Made by a program: the position numbers and the translations under genes. Below are positions 43,553-51,895 of a DNA stretch of 64,000 bases, piece after piece. The notes beneath the pieces were generated by a model, which saw only the letters and a list, made by a program, of their open reading frames with translations, had not been told where the DNA came from and searched no databases. Origin of the DNA: Streptomyces seoulensis (GTDB lineage: Bacteria > Actinomycetota > Actinomycetes > Streptomycetales > Streptomycetaceae); contig NZ_CP032229.1 in the NCBI RefSeq assembly GCF_004328625.1, positions 3,286,001 to 3,350,000 of the forward strand, written 5' to 3'. Each line of letters opens with the position of its first letter. Position 1 is the stretch's first letter.

Positions 43553-44744
43553 CCGTACGGAACTGGCGCTGCGGGCGAAGGAGTTGGACGCGGCCGACGC
43601 GCTCGCCGGACTGCGTGACCGCTTCGTCCTCGACGACGGCGTCTACCTGGACGGCAACTCCCTCGGCGCACTCCCCGCGCACGTACCCGACCGGATGCGG
43701 GACGTACTGACCCGCCAGTGGGGCGAGTTGCGCATCCGCTCCTGGGACGAGTCGGGCTGGTGGACCGCGCCGGAGCGGATCGGCGACCGCATCGCCCCGC
43801 TGATCGGCGCCGGTCCGGGCCAGGTCGTGGTGGGCGACTCGACAAGTGTCAACGTGTACAAGGCACTTGTGGCGGCCGTACGAATGGCGGGGGAGGGCCG
43901 CGACGAGATCCTGGTCGACGCGACGACCTTCCCCACGGACGGCTACATCGCCAACTCGGCCGCACGGATGACGGGTTGCACACTCCGTCCGCTCACCCCC
44001 GCCGAGATCCCGGCCGCCCTCGGCCCCCGCACGGCCGCCGTCCTGCTGAACCACGTCGACTACCGCACCGGCCGCCTGCACGACCTGCCCGCCCTGACGG
44101 CGGCCGTGCACGACGCCGGCGCGCTGGTCGTCTGGGACCTGTGCCACAGCGCGGGCGCCCTGCCGGTCGGGCTGGACGCGCACGGGGTGGACCTGGCGGT
44201 CGGCTGCACCTACAAGTACCTGAACGGCGGCCCCGGTTCGCCCGCGTACCTGTACGTCCGCGGCGATCTCCAGGACCGTTTCGACTCGCCCCTGCCGGGC
44301 TGGAACTCGCACGCCGAGCCCTTCGGGATGAACCCCGAGTACACCCCGGTGCCGGGCGCGCGGCGCGGCCGGGTCGGCACGCCGGACATCCTCTCCATGC
44401 TGGCGCTGGAAGCGGCGCTGGAGGTGTGGGACGGGGTCTCGGTGGACGCCGTACGGGCGAAGTCGCTGACCCTGACCGACTTCTTCCTGGACTGCGTGAC
44501 CGCGTACACCGAGCCCGGCCGGGTGGAGTGCGTGACGCCGCTGCGGCACGAGGAGCGGGGCAGCCAGGTCGCGCTGCGCTGCGCGGACGCCGGTGAGGTG
44601 ATGAAGCGGCTGATCGACCGGGGCGTGGTGGGCGACTTCCGCCACCCGGACGTGCTGCGCTTCGGCTTCACCCCGCTGTACGTCGGTTTCGCGGACGCGG
44701 AGCGGGCGGCGCGGGTGCTGGGCGACGTGCTGGCGCAGCCGTAG
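43545..44744 (+). CDS. kynU: Kynureninase
   Basis: This 399-residue PLP enzyme starts at ATG 43545 inside the end of kynA. It cleaves kynurenine to anthranilate and alanine. Fold-type I markers: STSVNVYKAL phosphate site, NHVDYRTGRLHD, VWDLCHSAGALPVGL and the PLP lysine in GCTYKYLNGGPGSPAY. Size is normal. Anthranilate may feed tryptophan recycling, a secondary metabolite, or breakdown; no anthranilate-using genes are in the window. Confidence 0.96.
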   Translation: MSDRTELALRAKELDAADALAGLRDRFVLDDGVYLDGNSLGALPAHVPDRMRDVLTRQWGELRIRSWDESGWWTAPERIGDRIAPLIGAGPGQVVVGDSTSVNVYKALVAAVRMAGEGRDEILVDATTFPTDGYIANSAARMTGCTLRPLTPAEIPAALGPRTAAVLLNHVDYRTGRLHDLPALTAAVHDAGALVVWDLCHSAGALPVGLDAHGVDLAVGCTYKYLNGGPGSPAYLYVRGDLQDRFDSPLPGWNSHAEPFGMNPEYTPVPGARRGRVGTPDILSMLALEAALEVWDGVSVDAVRAKSLTLTDFFLDCVTAYTEPGRVECVTPLRHEERGSQVALRCADAGEVMKRLIDRGVVGDFRHPDVLRFGFTPLYVGFADAERAARVLGDVLAQP

Positions 44745-44757
44745 GCGGAAGGCGTCG

Positions 44758-44798
44758 GGGGGCTGTGCGGAGGGACGAACTCCGCACAGCCCCCTTTT
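44758..44798 (+). terminator. Intrinsic terminator between kynU and the hydrolase gene
   Basis: GGGGGCTGTGCGGAG pairs perfectly with CTCCGCACAGCCCCC (15 bp, 7-nt loop), followed directly by TTTT. It is a strong classical terminator 13 nt after kynU. Confidence 0.9.
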
Positions 44799-44923
44799 GC
44801 CTCACCCTGGGTGACATCCCCGTGTCCGCGCACGTCACGGGCCTGATACCGTCCCGGCCAACGGCCGAATCCCCACTCTGGCCCTGGTCCGCCAAACCCC
44901 TTACGCAGCTGGAAGGTTGGAGC

Positions 44924-45817
44924 ATGCCGGAGGACGCAAGCGCAGCCCGTGCCGCCGCCGAGGAGGAGTCGGCGTTCTCCCATCCGCCCGTCGACCCCGA
45001 CGCGAGCGCCGCCTACGGGGAGCACCCCGACCAGATCGTCGACTTCTACGCCCCGCGCACCGGGCCGGCGTCCGCGCCGCTGGTCGTGATCCTGCACGGC
45101 GGGGCGTGGCGGGCGCGGTACGACCGGCGGCACGTCACGCCGTTCGCGGACTTCCTCGCGCGGCGCGGGTTCGCCGTGGCGAACGTGGAGTACCGGCGCG
45201 GTGGGCCCGACATCCCGGCGCAGAACACGGGCGGCGAGCCGGCTTCCGTACCCCCGGCGGGCCGCTGGCCGGAGACCTTCGACGACATCGCCGCCGCGCT
45301 GGACGCGCTGCCGGAGCTGGCCCGCGAGGCGCTGCCGGGCGCGGACGCCCGGCGCATCGTCCTCACCGGGCACTCGGCGGGCGGGCACCTCGCGCTGTGG
45401 GCGGCCGCGCGGCACGTCCTGCCGCCGGACTCGCCCTGGCGTACGGACCGGCCGGCGCCGCTGCGCGGGGTCGTCGCGCTGGCGCCGATCGCGGATCTGG
45501 GGCTGGCGGAGAAGCTGGACGTCTGCGCCGGGGCTGCGGTGCAACTCCTGGGCGGGCAGCACCTGTTCGCCGAGCGCGTCCCGTACGCGGACCCCGCGCT
45601 GCTCCTCCCGACCGGTATCGCGACGACGCTGGTGCAGGGCCGTGCCGACGAGGTCGTCCCCGACGCGGTGGCGGAGTCCTTCGCGGACGCGGCGGCCAGG
45701 GCCGGGGAGGTCGTGGGGGTGACGCTGCTGGAGGACGTCGGCCACTTCCCGCTGATCGACCCGGCGGCGGACGCGGCTGCCGTGGTGGCGGAGGAGATCG
45801 CCCAACTGGCCTTCTGA
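44924..45817 (+). CDS. Alpha/beta hydrolase, probable N-formylkynurenine formamidase
   Basis: The protein has 297 residues from ATG 44924, with GGAAGG 7 nt upstream. It has an alpha/beta-hydrolase fold with the oxyanion motif HGGAW, the nucleophile elbow GHSAGGHL, an acid near QGRADEVVP and the histidine in DVGHFPLI. Its position after kynA and kynU and resemblance to arylformamidases of the lipase/esterase type suggest it converts N-formylkynurenine to kynurenine, as described for the S. coelicolor homologue. A strong terminator before it implies its own promoter in 44799-44923. Confidence 0.82.
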   Translation: MPEDASAARAAAEEESAFSHPPVDPDASAAYGEHPDQIVDFYAPRTGPASAPLVVILHGGAWRARYDRRHVTPFADFLARRGFAVANVEYRRGGPDIPAQNTGGEPASVPPAGRWPETFDDIAAALDALPELAREALPGADARRIVLTGHSAGGHLALWAAARHVLPPDSPWRTDRPAPLRGVVALAPIADLGLAEKLDVCAGAAVQLLGGQHLFAERVPYADPALLLPTGIATTLVQGRADEVVPDAVAESFADAAARAGEVVGVTLLEDVGHFPLIDPAADAAAVVAEEIAQLAF

Positions 45818-45819
45818 GG

Positions 45820-46041
45820 CTATGCCTTGACCGGGTCCTCGCCGGCTCGCTTGACGACGCGGTCCCCGACGGCCAGGGACTTCCAGAGCTGCCGCCCGAT
45901 CCGCACCTTCGTGGACTCCCCGTCACTCAGGCGGAGTTCGACGAAGTGGTACATGTTCGAGCCGTCGAGCATGCCGCGCGACTTGTCGGTGACGGTGCCT
46001 TCCCAGGCGTCGTCCTGTCCGGGTTTGCGGGATTTGAACAT
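45820..46041 (-). CDS. Small conserved protein of unknown function
   Basis: The protein has 73 residues from ATG 46041. It is highly charged, with MFKSRKPGQDDAWEGTVTDK, VELRLSDGESTKVRIG and LAVGDRVVKRAGEDP, like a small beta-barrel (OB/SH3-type) domain. I recall similar actinobacterial proteins but no function. It converges on the hydrolase gene with a 2-nt gap and is divergent from the P450. Confidence 0.65.
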   Translation of the reverse strand: MFKSRKPGQDDAWEGTVTDKSRGMLDGSNMYHFVELRLSDGESTKVRIGRQLWKSLAVGDRVVKRAGEDPVKA

Positions 46042-46151
46042 GGGACGAGTGTAGGAAGGCGGGGGCGTCCGGGGGCAGTGCCGAGGGGCACGTCCTGGGG
46101 ATGACACATGTCATCTACCCCGGTGGGGCCCGCACGGACTAGCGTCCCCCC

Positions 46152-47381
46152 ATGGGCACCACCTTCGACCCCTGGTCTCCGGAGTTCCTCGCCGACCCCT
46201 ACCCGGCCTACGCCGAGCTGCGGGCGCGCGGGCGGGTGATCCGGTACGAGCCGACGGACCAGTGGCTGGTGCCGCACCATGCCGACGTGTCGGCGCTGCT
46301 GCGGGACCGGCGGCTGGGCCGGACGTACCAACACCGCTTCTCGCACGAGGAGTTCGGCCGTACGGCGCCGCCTCCCGAGCACGAGCCGTTCCACACGCTC
46401 AACGACCACGGCATGCTCGACCTGGAGCCGCCGGACCACACCCGCATCCGGCGCCTGGTCTCCAAGGCGTTCACCCCGCGCACGGTGGAGCGGCTGCGGG
46501 AGTACGTGCACGGGCTGGCGGACTCCCTGGTGGGCGCCCTGGTCGCGGCGGGCGGGGGTGATCTCCTCGCGGACGTGGCGGAACCCCTCCCGGTCGCGGT
46601 GATCGCGGAACTCCTGGGCATCCCGGAGGCGGACCGGGGTCCGCTGCGGCCCTGGTCGGCGGACATCTGCGGGATGTACGAGCTGAACCCGTCCCCGGAG
46701 GTGGCGGCGCGTGCGGTACGGGCGTCGGTGGAGTTCTCGGAGTACCTGCGCGGTCTGATCGCCGCGCGCCGCGCGGAGCCCGGGGACGACCTGATCTCGG
46801 CCCTGATCGCGGCCCACGACGAGGGCGACCGGCTCACCGAGCAGGAGATGATCTCCACGGCGGTACTGCTGCTGAACGCCGGCCACGAGGCGACGGTGAA
46901 CGCCACGACGAACGGCTGGCTGGCACTGTTCGAGCACCCGGAACAACTGGGCCTGTTGCGGTCGGACTTGAGCCTGATCCCCACAGCGGTGGAGGAACTG
47001 CTCCGCTACGACACCCCGCTGCAACTCTTCGAACGCTGGGTCCTGGACGACATCGAGCTGGCCGGCACGACGATCCCCCGGGGCGCCGAACTCGCCCTCC
47101 TCTTCGCCTCCGCCAACCACGACGAGACGGTCTTCGACGCCCCCACCACCCTGAACCTCACCCGCAAGGACAACCCCCACATCTCCTTCAGCGCGGGCAC
47201 CCACTACTGCATCGGCGCAGCCCTGGCCCGGCTGGAACTGGGGGCGTCCATGGAGGCGTTGCTCACTCTCGCCCCCTCGCTCACATTGGCCACCGAGCCG
47301 ACTCGGAAGCCGGGGTTCGTGATGCGGGGGCTGGAGGAACTGAAGGTGACTGTCGGAGGCGACGGAGTCAGAGGGTGTTGA
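46152..47381 (+). CDS. Cytochrome P450
   Basis: This 409-residue soluble P450 begins at ATG 46152. The I-helix has LLNAGHEATVNATTNG (A-G-x-E-A-T, oxygen activation), and a K-helix ExxR-like VEELLRYDTPLQLF follows. The heme-binding loop is FSAGTHYCIGAALARLE with the cysteine ligand; the first Gly of the common FGxG is Ser-Ala here. Redox partners are not adjacent. The substrate is unknown; actinobacterial P450s of this size often oxidise macrolides, fatty acids or xenobiotics. Confidence 0.93.
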   Translation: MGTTFDPWSPEFLADPYPAYAELRARGRVIRYEPTDQWLVPHHADVSALLRDRRLGRTYQHRFSHEEFGRTAPPPEHEPFHTLNDHGMLDLEPPDHTRIRRLVSKAFTPRTVERLREYVHGLADSLVGALVAAGGGDLLADVAEPLPVAVIAELLGIPEADRGPLRPWSADICGMYELNPSPEVAARAVRASVEFSEYLRGLIAARRAEPGDDLISALIAAHDEGDRLTEQEMISTAVLLLNAGHEATVNATTNGWLALFEHPEQLGLLRSDLSLIPTAVEELLRYDTPLQLFERWVLDDIELAGTTIPRGAELALLFASANHDETVFDAPTTLNLTRKDNPHISFSAGTHYCIGAALARLELGASMEALLTLAPSLTLATEPTRKPGFVMRGLEELKVTVGGDGVRGC

Positions 47382-47883
47382 ACGGTTCGGGGTAGGCGAA
47401 GGCGCCCCGCGCGGCCGGGTCGTACGTGGTCAGGGTGCGGATCTGGAAGTAGTGGGCCCAGCCGGGGTCGGGAGGAGTGATGCCGTACTCCGTGCTCGCT
47501 CGGAAGCCGAAGCGGTCGTAGTACGCGGGGTTGCCGAGCAGAGCGACGAGGGGTTCGTCGGTGGCGTCCGCCGCGCCGAGTACGGCGTGCATGAGCGCCA
47601 GGCCCACGCCTCGGCGTTGGTGCTTCGGGTGCACGCTGAGGGGGCCGAGCGCGAGGGCCGGGTGGGTGCCGACGTGTCCGCGGGTGCAGACGACGTGCCC
47701 GACGATCTCCCCTTGGTCGCCGATCGCGACCATCGACAGTTCCGGAAGCCACGCGCCGCATGTCCGCAATCGATCGACGAGGCCGGCCTCCACGGGGACC
47801 GGTGTGTCCGGTTTGGCGAACGCGGCGGTGGTGACCGCCTGCACGGCGGGTTCGTCGGTGGGTGCTTCTCGTCGGATCAGCAT
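47368..47883 (-). CDS. GNAT-family N-acetyltransferase
   Basis: This 171-residue protein starts at ATG 47883 (GTG 47925 would add 14 unconvincing residues). It has the GNAT fold: VGHVVCTRGHVG, the ALGPLSVHPKHQRRGVGLAL acetyl-CoA-binding loop (Q/RxxGxG/A), and LLGNPAYYDRFGF, which is typical of the YhbS-like branch. It acetylates an unknown amine or protein. Its 3' end overlaps the P450 gene by 14 nt in a tail-to-tail arrangement. Confidence 0.88.
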   Translation of the reverse strand: MLIRREAPTDEPAVQAVTTAAFAKPDTPVPVEAGLVDRLRTCGAWLPELSMVAIGDQGEIVGHVVCTRGHVGTHPALALGPLSVHPKHQRRGVGLALMHAVLGAADATDEPLVALLGNPAYYDRFGFRASTEYGITPPDPGWAHYFQIRTLTTYDPAARGAFAYPEPFNTL

Positions 47884-47927
47884 CGGCACAGTCCTGGCGC
47901 CCGACGACGGCACCGCAAGGTTCACCC

Positions 47928-48602
47928 TTACGAGGAAGGTGCCGGGTTGACGTCGATGTTTCCGCCGCCGGTTCGGATGGTGACGTGGTGGGGGGAGGCG
48001 GGGTCCGTGGGGACCGAGACCGTGTTGCGGCCGCCGCTGGTGGTGGTGTCCACGGCGTAGGGGGTGCGGGGGAGGGTGACCTTGACGTTGCCGCCGCCTG
48101 TTTCCGCGGTGAGGGTGGTGGGGGGTTTCGTCAGGGACGCCTCGATGTCTCCGCCGTCGGTGCGGGCGGAGAGGGTCTTGGGGGCGGTGTCGATGACGTG
48201 TACGTTTCCGCCGCCCGTCCGTGCCTTCGTCGCGCCGTCGACCCCGTGGACGGTGATGTTGCCGCCGTCGGTGTCCAGGGTCAGGGTCGTGCCGGGGGGT
48301 ACGGAGACGGTGTAGTTCACGCCGCAGTCGTCGCAGCGGGGGGCGGTGAGGGTGAGGCGGCCGTCGCTGACGGAGTGCTCGGTCCTGGGCTTGCCGTCGG
48401 CGTACCGCATCTTCTCCGTGACGTGCGCGCCGGTGCCGTCACCTGGGACGACGTCGATGTTGCCGCCCTTGGTCGTCACGCTCAGCGCGGTCACCTTCGC
48501 GTCGATCCCGTACCGGGCCGTCGCCGACTTGTCCTGCACCGCGCACCCACTGAGCGCGACCCCCACCACGACCGTCCCGGCCACCAACAGCTTCGCCCTC
48601 AT
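47928..48602 (-). CDS. DUF4097-family beta-repeat lipoprotein
   Basis: This 224-residue protein begins at ATG 48602, 5 nt after AGGGGGA. The lipobox ALSGC (Cys20) makes it a lipoprotein. The rest is a regular beta-helix-like repeat of the DUF4097 type, with recurrent TKGGNIDV, TDGGNITV, TGGGNVHV and TGGGNVKV strands. It probably forms an elongated surface domain. No enzymatic residues are apparent. Its stop is 44 nt before the start of the GNAT gene on the same strand. Confidence 0.82.
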   Translation of the reverse strand: MRAKLLVAGTVVVGVALSGCAVQDKSATARYGIDAKVTALSVTTKGGNIDVVPGDGTGAHVTEKMRYADGKPRTEHSVSDGRLTLTAPRCDDCGVNYTVSVPPGTTLTLDTDGGNITVHGVDGATKARTGGGNVHVIDTAPKTLSARTDGGDIEASLTKPPTTLTAETGGGNVKVTLPRTPYAVDTTTSGGRNTVSVPTDPASPHHVTIRTGGGNIDVNPAPSS

Positions 48603-48700
48603 ACGTCCCCCTGAATTCCGCCGTCCCCCGCACGCGCCAGTGTCGGTCAATCAAGGCTAGTAGCCCCGTGCTTCACGCCGGCGCCGTTTCCGCCGAGGTG

Positions 48701-49570
48701 TCAGCCGAGGTGCTGCTCGAAGAAGACGGCCGCCTCCCTGCCGACCCGGACCCGGACGGTCGGGTCGGCAGGTTCCGGGGCGAAGAAGTCGTCGTGGCGG
48801 ACGTCCGGGCCTGCCGAGCCGCCACTCGCTGTGGGAATGTGCTCCAGGTATGGCTTGGTGTCGGTCTCGTAAGGGTTGACCGTGTCTGCTCCACCCCAGC
48901 GGATTCCCACAGGCACTCGCACGGTTGCCAGGCTTTGCGGGGTCACGAGACCGCCCAGTCCGGGAGCTACCTGGAAGACCGCCCGCACGCGGGGGTCGGA
49001 GAGGTCCGTGGCGGCGGCATCCAGCAAACGCCGTGACGACGCGTCCAGTGGATGCTTCGTCCGCAGCGCGTCCAGCGCGCCGGGGTACTCGGGGATCTCC
49101 GGCAGAGGGACAGTTCCCGTCAGTACAGCCCACAGGATCTGCGGATCGACACGGGCTCCGGCAAGGGCCGCCGCCGTGTAGGCGCCAAGAGAGAAGCCCG
49201 CTGCACCGACCGGACCGAGCGACTGTTCCCGGGCGAGTGCTTCGAGGGCGAAGGAGACGTCCCGGGGCCGTTCCCATACGTGGAGGAAGCCCTCCGGCTC
49301 GTAGCCGTCGACGTAGTTGTTGCCGTGGTGATCGAGGGCGACAACCCGGAAACCCGCCTCGCACAGCGGTCGTACCAGCCACTCCATGTTGCTGCCCGAA
49401 CCCCCGGTGCCGTGGGAGACGACGACAAGCGGAGCCGGCGCAGCCTGTGAGCGGCTCGGTTCCCAGAGGTAAAGACGGACAGGGCGCGGACGAGTCGGAT
49501 CCCGCAGGTCAGGACGGGACTCGTCGTGCAGGACACGTATCAGCGGCTGTCCCGGTCCAGAGGTGGTCAT
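48701..49570 (-). CDS. Alpha/beta hydrolase (dienelactone-hydrolase-like)
   Basis: This 289-residue protein starts at ATG 49570. Features of the fold: VVVSHGTGGSGSNMEWL (oxyanion), VVALDHHGNNYVDGY, the nucleophile GFSLGAYTAAAL, and a late D/H region (GADTVN ... HDDFF). It resembles predicted dienelactone hydrolases and platelet-activating-factor acetylhydrolase-like lipases. No signal peptide, so cytoplasmic. The substrate is unknown. Confidence 0.85.
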   Translation of the reverse strand: MTTSGPGQPLIRVLHDESRPDLRDPTRPRPVRLYLWEPSRSQAAPAPLVVVSHGTGGSGSNMEWLVRPLCEAGFRVVALDHHGNNYVDGYEPEGFLHVWERPRDVSFALEALAREQSLGPVGAAGFSLGAYTAAALAGARVDPQILWAVLTGTVPLPEIPEYPGALDALRTKHPLDASSRRLLDAAATDLSDPRVRAVFQVAPGLGGLVTPQSLATVRVPVGIRWGGADTVNPYETDTKPYLEHIPTASGGSAGPDVRHDDFFAPEPADPTVRVRVGREAAVFFEQHLG

Positions 49571-49796
49571 GGCGACATCGTAGGGAGGCCGCTCCTACTG
49601 ATCGCTGGTGTTCCAGCCCGGCGGGTGCCCATCGGCTTCGCGGTCGGATCGTGGGCCCAGCCTCCACCCCGGCCTCGGTGAGGGAGCGGGTGAGCCCGGC
49701 AGTGGCCGCCTCCCTCCCTCGCCGGGCACGTCCGCGCTTCCGGGTAGCTGCTCACCCGGCCCCGGGCGCTGCGCCAGGGCCGCGGCGACCCCGCGG

Positions 49797-50756
49797 TCAT
49801 CGGGTGCGCAGGCTCGCCGTGGTGGCGCCGGTACGGGCGCGCAGCAGCGCGCGCAGGGTGGCGGCGTGCTCGTAGCCCACCTTGCGCGCGATGGTCTCCA
49901 GGGACAGGTCGGTGGTTCGCAGCAGATGCGTAGCCTGTTCGACGCGCAGGTCCTGGACGAACCGCACGGGAGTGGTGTTCAGCACCCTGCGGACCGTGCG
50001 CTGGAGCGTGCGCTCGCTGACGCCGAGGGCACGCGCGGCCTCGGCCATGCTGTTCGGCGTGTCCAGGTGCCGGCGCGCCCAGTGTTCGAACGCGGCGATC
50101 AGGGGGTCGTTCTGCGCGAGGGCGCTCGGAATGGTGTAGGCGGATTGCGAGGGACGCTCGTCCACGACCAGGTACCGGGCGACCAGGTCGGCCAGAGCGG
50201 GGCTCGCCGTCCGCACCACGGCCAGCGCCAGATCGACGTGGCCGAAGGCGGCACCCGCCGTGGTCACCCCCCGCGTGGCCGTCACCATGCTGCTCTCGTC
50301 GAGCACGACCTTCGGGTAGCGGCGGCGGAAGACGGGCGCCAGCCACCAGGTGGTCGTGGCGCGGCGGCCGTCGAGCACGCCCGACTCGGCGAGCAGGAAG
50401 GTACCCGTGCAGGCCGAGGCCACGGGCGCGTCCCGGCCCCGGTGCTCGGCCAGCAGATCCCGTACCTCGGCCAGACCGGTGCCGCCGACCCGCTCCAGCA
50501 GCGCCTCCGGCCTGCGCTCGGCCAGCGCGGGCACGAGGAGCAGTTCGGTACCTTCCACGGTCCCGGCGGGCTCCGCCGCGACGAGGTGCCCCGCGCCGGT
50601 GCGCACCTGCGGGGTGAAGGCGACCGTCCGGACGTTCCAGGCGGGCGGCGGCTGGGGCAGTTCGCCCCGCATGGCGTTGGCCGCGTCCAGCACGTCCAGA
50701 GCCGCGCAGAGCCCTGAGTCGAACACGCCGTCGTACACCAGTACGGAGACATCCAT
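49797..50756 (-). CDS. GlxA-type AraC-family transcriptional regulator
   Basis: This 319-residue protein begins at ATG 50756. The first ~185 residues are a DJ-1/PfpI-like domain (VLVYDGVFDSGLCAALDVLD, with SACTGTFLLAESGVLDGR at the nucleophile-elbow position). The last 100 form an AraC double helix-turn-helix (AARALGVSERTLQRTVRRVL, and LETIARKVGYEHAATLRALL). The DJ-1 Cys is present (SACTG), so it may sense a small molecule or redox state. It is divergent from the monooxygenase and thioesterase genes, with a palindrome at its start, and probably regulates them. Confidence 0.92.
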   Translation of the reverse strand: MDVSVLVYDGVFDSGLCAALDVLDAANAMRGELPQPPPAWNVRTVAFTPQVRTGAGHLVAAEPAGTVEGTELLLVPALAERRPEALLERVGGTGLAEVRDLLAEHRGRDAPVASACTGTFLLAESGVLDGRRATTTWWLAPVFRRRYPKVVLDESSMVTATRGVTTAGAAFGHVDLALAVVRTASPALADLVARYLVVDERPSQSAYTIPSALAQNDPLIAAFEHWARRHLDTPNSMAEAARALGVSERTLQRTVRRVLNTTPVRFVQDLRVEQATHLLRTTDLSLETIARKVGYEHAATLRALLRARTGATTASLRTR

Positions 50757-50790
50757 GTCGGGAACGGTATCAGAGCTGTCGTTTCCGACA
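50756..50790. promoter_or_regulatory. Candidate operator of the GlxA-type regulator
   Basis: TGTCGGGAACG and CGTTTCCGACA are inverted copies (10 of 11 positions) separated by 13 nt. They overlap the regulator start and sit 84 nt before the divergent monooxygenase gene. Confidence 0.5.
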
Positions 50791-50873
50791 CTGTGACCGG
50801 ACTCTTCGGCGGCCTAGCGTGAGTGATGCCGCCGGTGCCACAGGGCACCGCACCGAGCCGGAGGAATCCCGTC

Positions 50874-51173
50874 ATGAACAACATCGGTCTGCTGGCCCGC
50901 ATCGAGGCCAAGCCCGAGTACGCCGACAGCGTCGCCCGGATGCTGACCGAGGCCGTGCGCCTCGCCGAGGAGGAGAAGCGGACCGTGACCTGGTTCGCCT
51001 TCCGGGAGGACACCACCACCTTCGGTGTCTTCGACACCTTCGAGAACGACGAGGACCGCACGGCACACCTCCGCGGACGGATCGCCGCCGCCCTCATGGG
51101 CGCCGCGGACACCATGCTCGCCTCGGCCCCCGACATCCGGCCGGTCGACCTGCTCGCGGTCAAGCTGCCCTGA
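50874..51173 (+). CDS. ABM-family quinol monooxygenase-like protein
   Basis: The protein has 99 residues from ATG 50874, with GGAGGAA 8 nt upstream; an in-frame ATG at 50823 is less likely. It has the ABM fold with LLARIEAKPEYADSVARMLTEA and the TWFAFREDTTTFGVFDTFEN segment seen in YgiN-like quinol monooxygenases and small stress-induced proteins. It is divergent from the GlxA-type regulator and is followed 68 nt later by a PaaI-type thioesterase. Confidence 0.82.
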   Translation: MNNIGLLARIEAKPEYADSVARMLTEAVRLAEEEKRTVTWFAFREDTTTFGVFDTFENDEDRTAHLRGRIAAALMGAADTMLASAPDIRPVDLLAVKLP

Positions 51174-51241
51174 GCGCCCCGCACACCCCGAGAACCCTTT
51201 GAGCATGTGAGCGACGAGAAGAACACGGAGATCCACCGACC

Positions 51242-51790
51242 ATGACATCCAAGCCCCCCGCCGCCGTGTCGGACACCGGAGCCCCCCGCGAGGCGGGACC
51301 CGGCGTCCGCTCCCGGACCCACACGTGGGAGCCGCCCACCAGCTACGCCGACGGCGCCGGCCGCTCGGGTCTCGAGGTGCTCCGGATGTGCGTCGAGGGC
51401 CGGTTCCCGCAGGCGCCGATCTGCGGGACGCTCGGCTTCCGTCTCGTGGCGGCGGAGCACGGCCGGGCCGTCTTCGTGGGCGAGCCGGCCGAGCACCTGC
51501 TCAACCCCATGGGCACGGTGCACGGCGGGTTCCTCGCCACACTCCTCGACTCCGCCCTCGGCAGCGCGGTGATGTCGACGCTCCCCGCGGGGCGCGCCTA
51601 CACCACGATCCAGCTCGGTGTGAACATGGTGCGTCCCGTCTTCCCCGACACCCCGAGCCTGCGGTGCGAGGGCACCGTGATCCACGCGGGCCGGACCACC
51701 GCGACGGCGGAGGCCAGGGTCATCGGCTCCGAGGACGGGAAGCTGTACGCGCACGCGACCACCACGTGCGCCGTCTTCCCGCTGCCCTAG
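51242..51790 (+). CDS. PaaI-type hotdog thioesterase
   Basis: This 182-residue protein starts at ATG 51242. After a flexible 40-residue N-terminus, the hotdog fold is clear: the signature NPMGTVHGGFLATLLDSALG with the catalytic-type Gly/Asp, then YTTIQLGVNMVRPVFPD and the GRTTATAEARVI strand. It should hydrolyse an acyl-CoA thioester in the cytoplasm. It is downstream of the ABM gene and may be controlled by the GlxA-type regulator. Confidence 0.88.
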   Translation: MTSKPPAAVSDTGAPREAGPGVRSRTHTWEPPTSYADGAGRSGLEVLRMCVEGRFPQAPICGTLGFRLVAAEHGRAVFVGEPAEHLLNPMGTVHGGFLATLLDSALGSAVMSTLPAGRAYTTIQLGVNMVRPVFPDTPSLRCEGTVIHAGRTTATAEARVIGSEDGKLYAHATTTCAVFPLP

Positions 51791-51895
51791 CGGAGTCGCC
51801 CGGCGGCCGGTGCCCGGCACGAGCCGCCAGTATGCCTCTGCGCGGCTGCCCTGACATCGCTCACCGCGGCGAGAGCGGACCTACGGCACCGCTAC

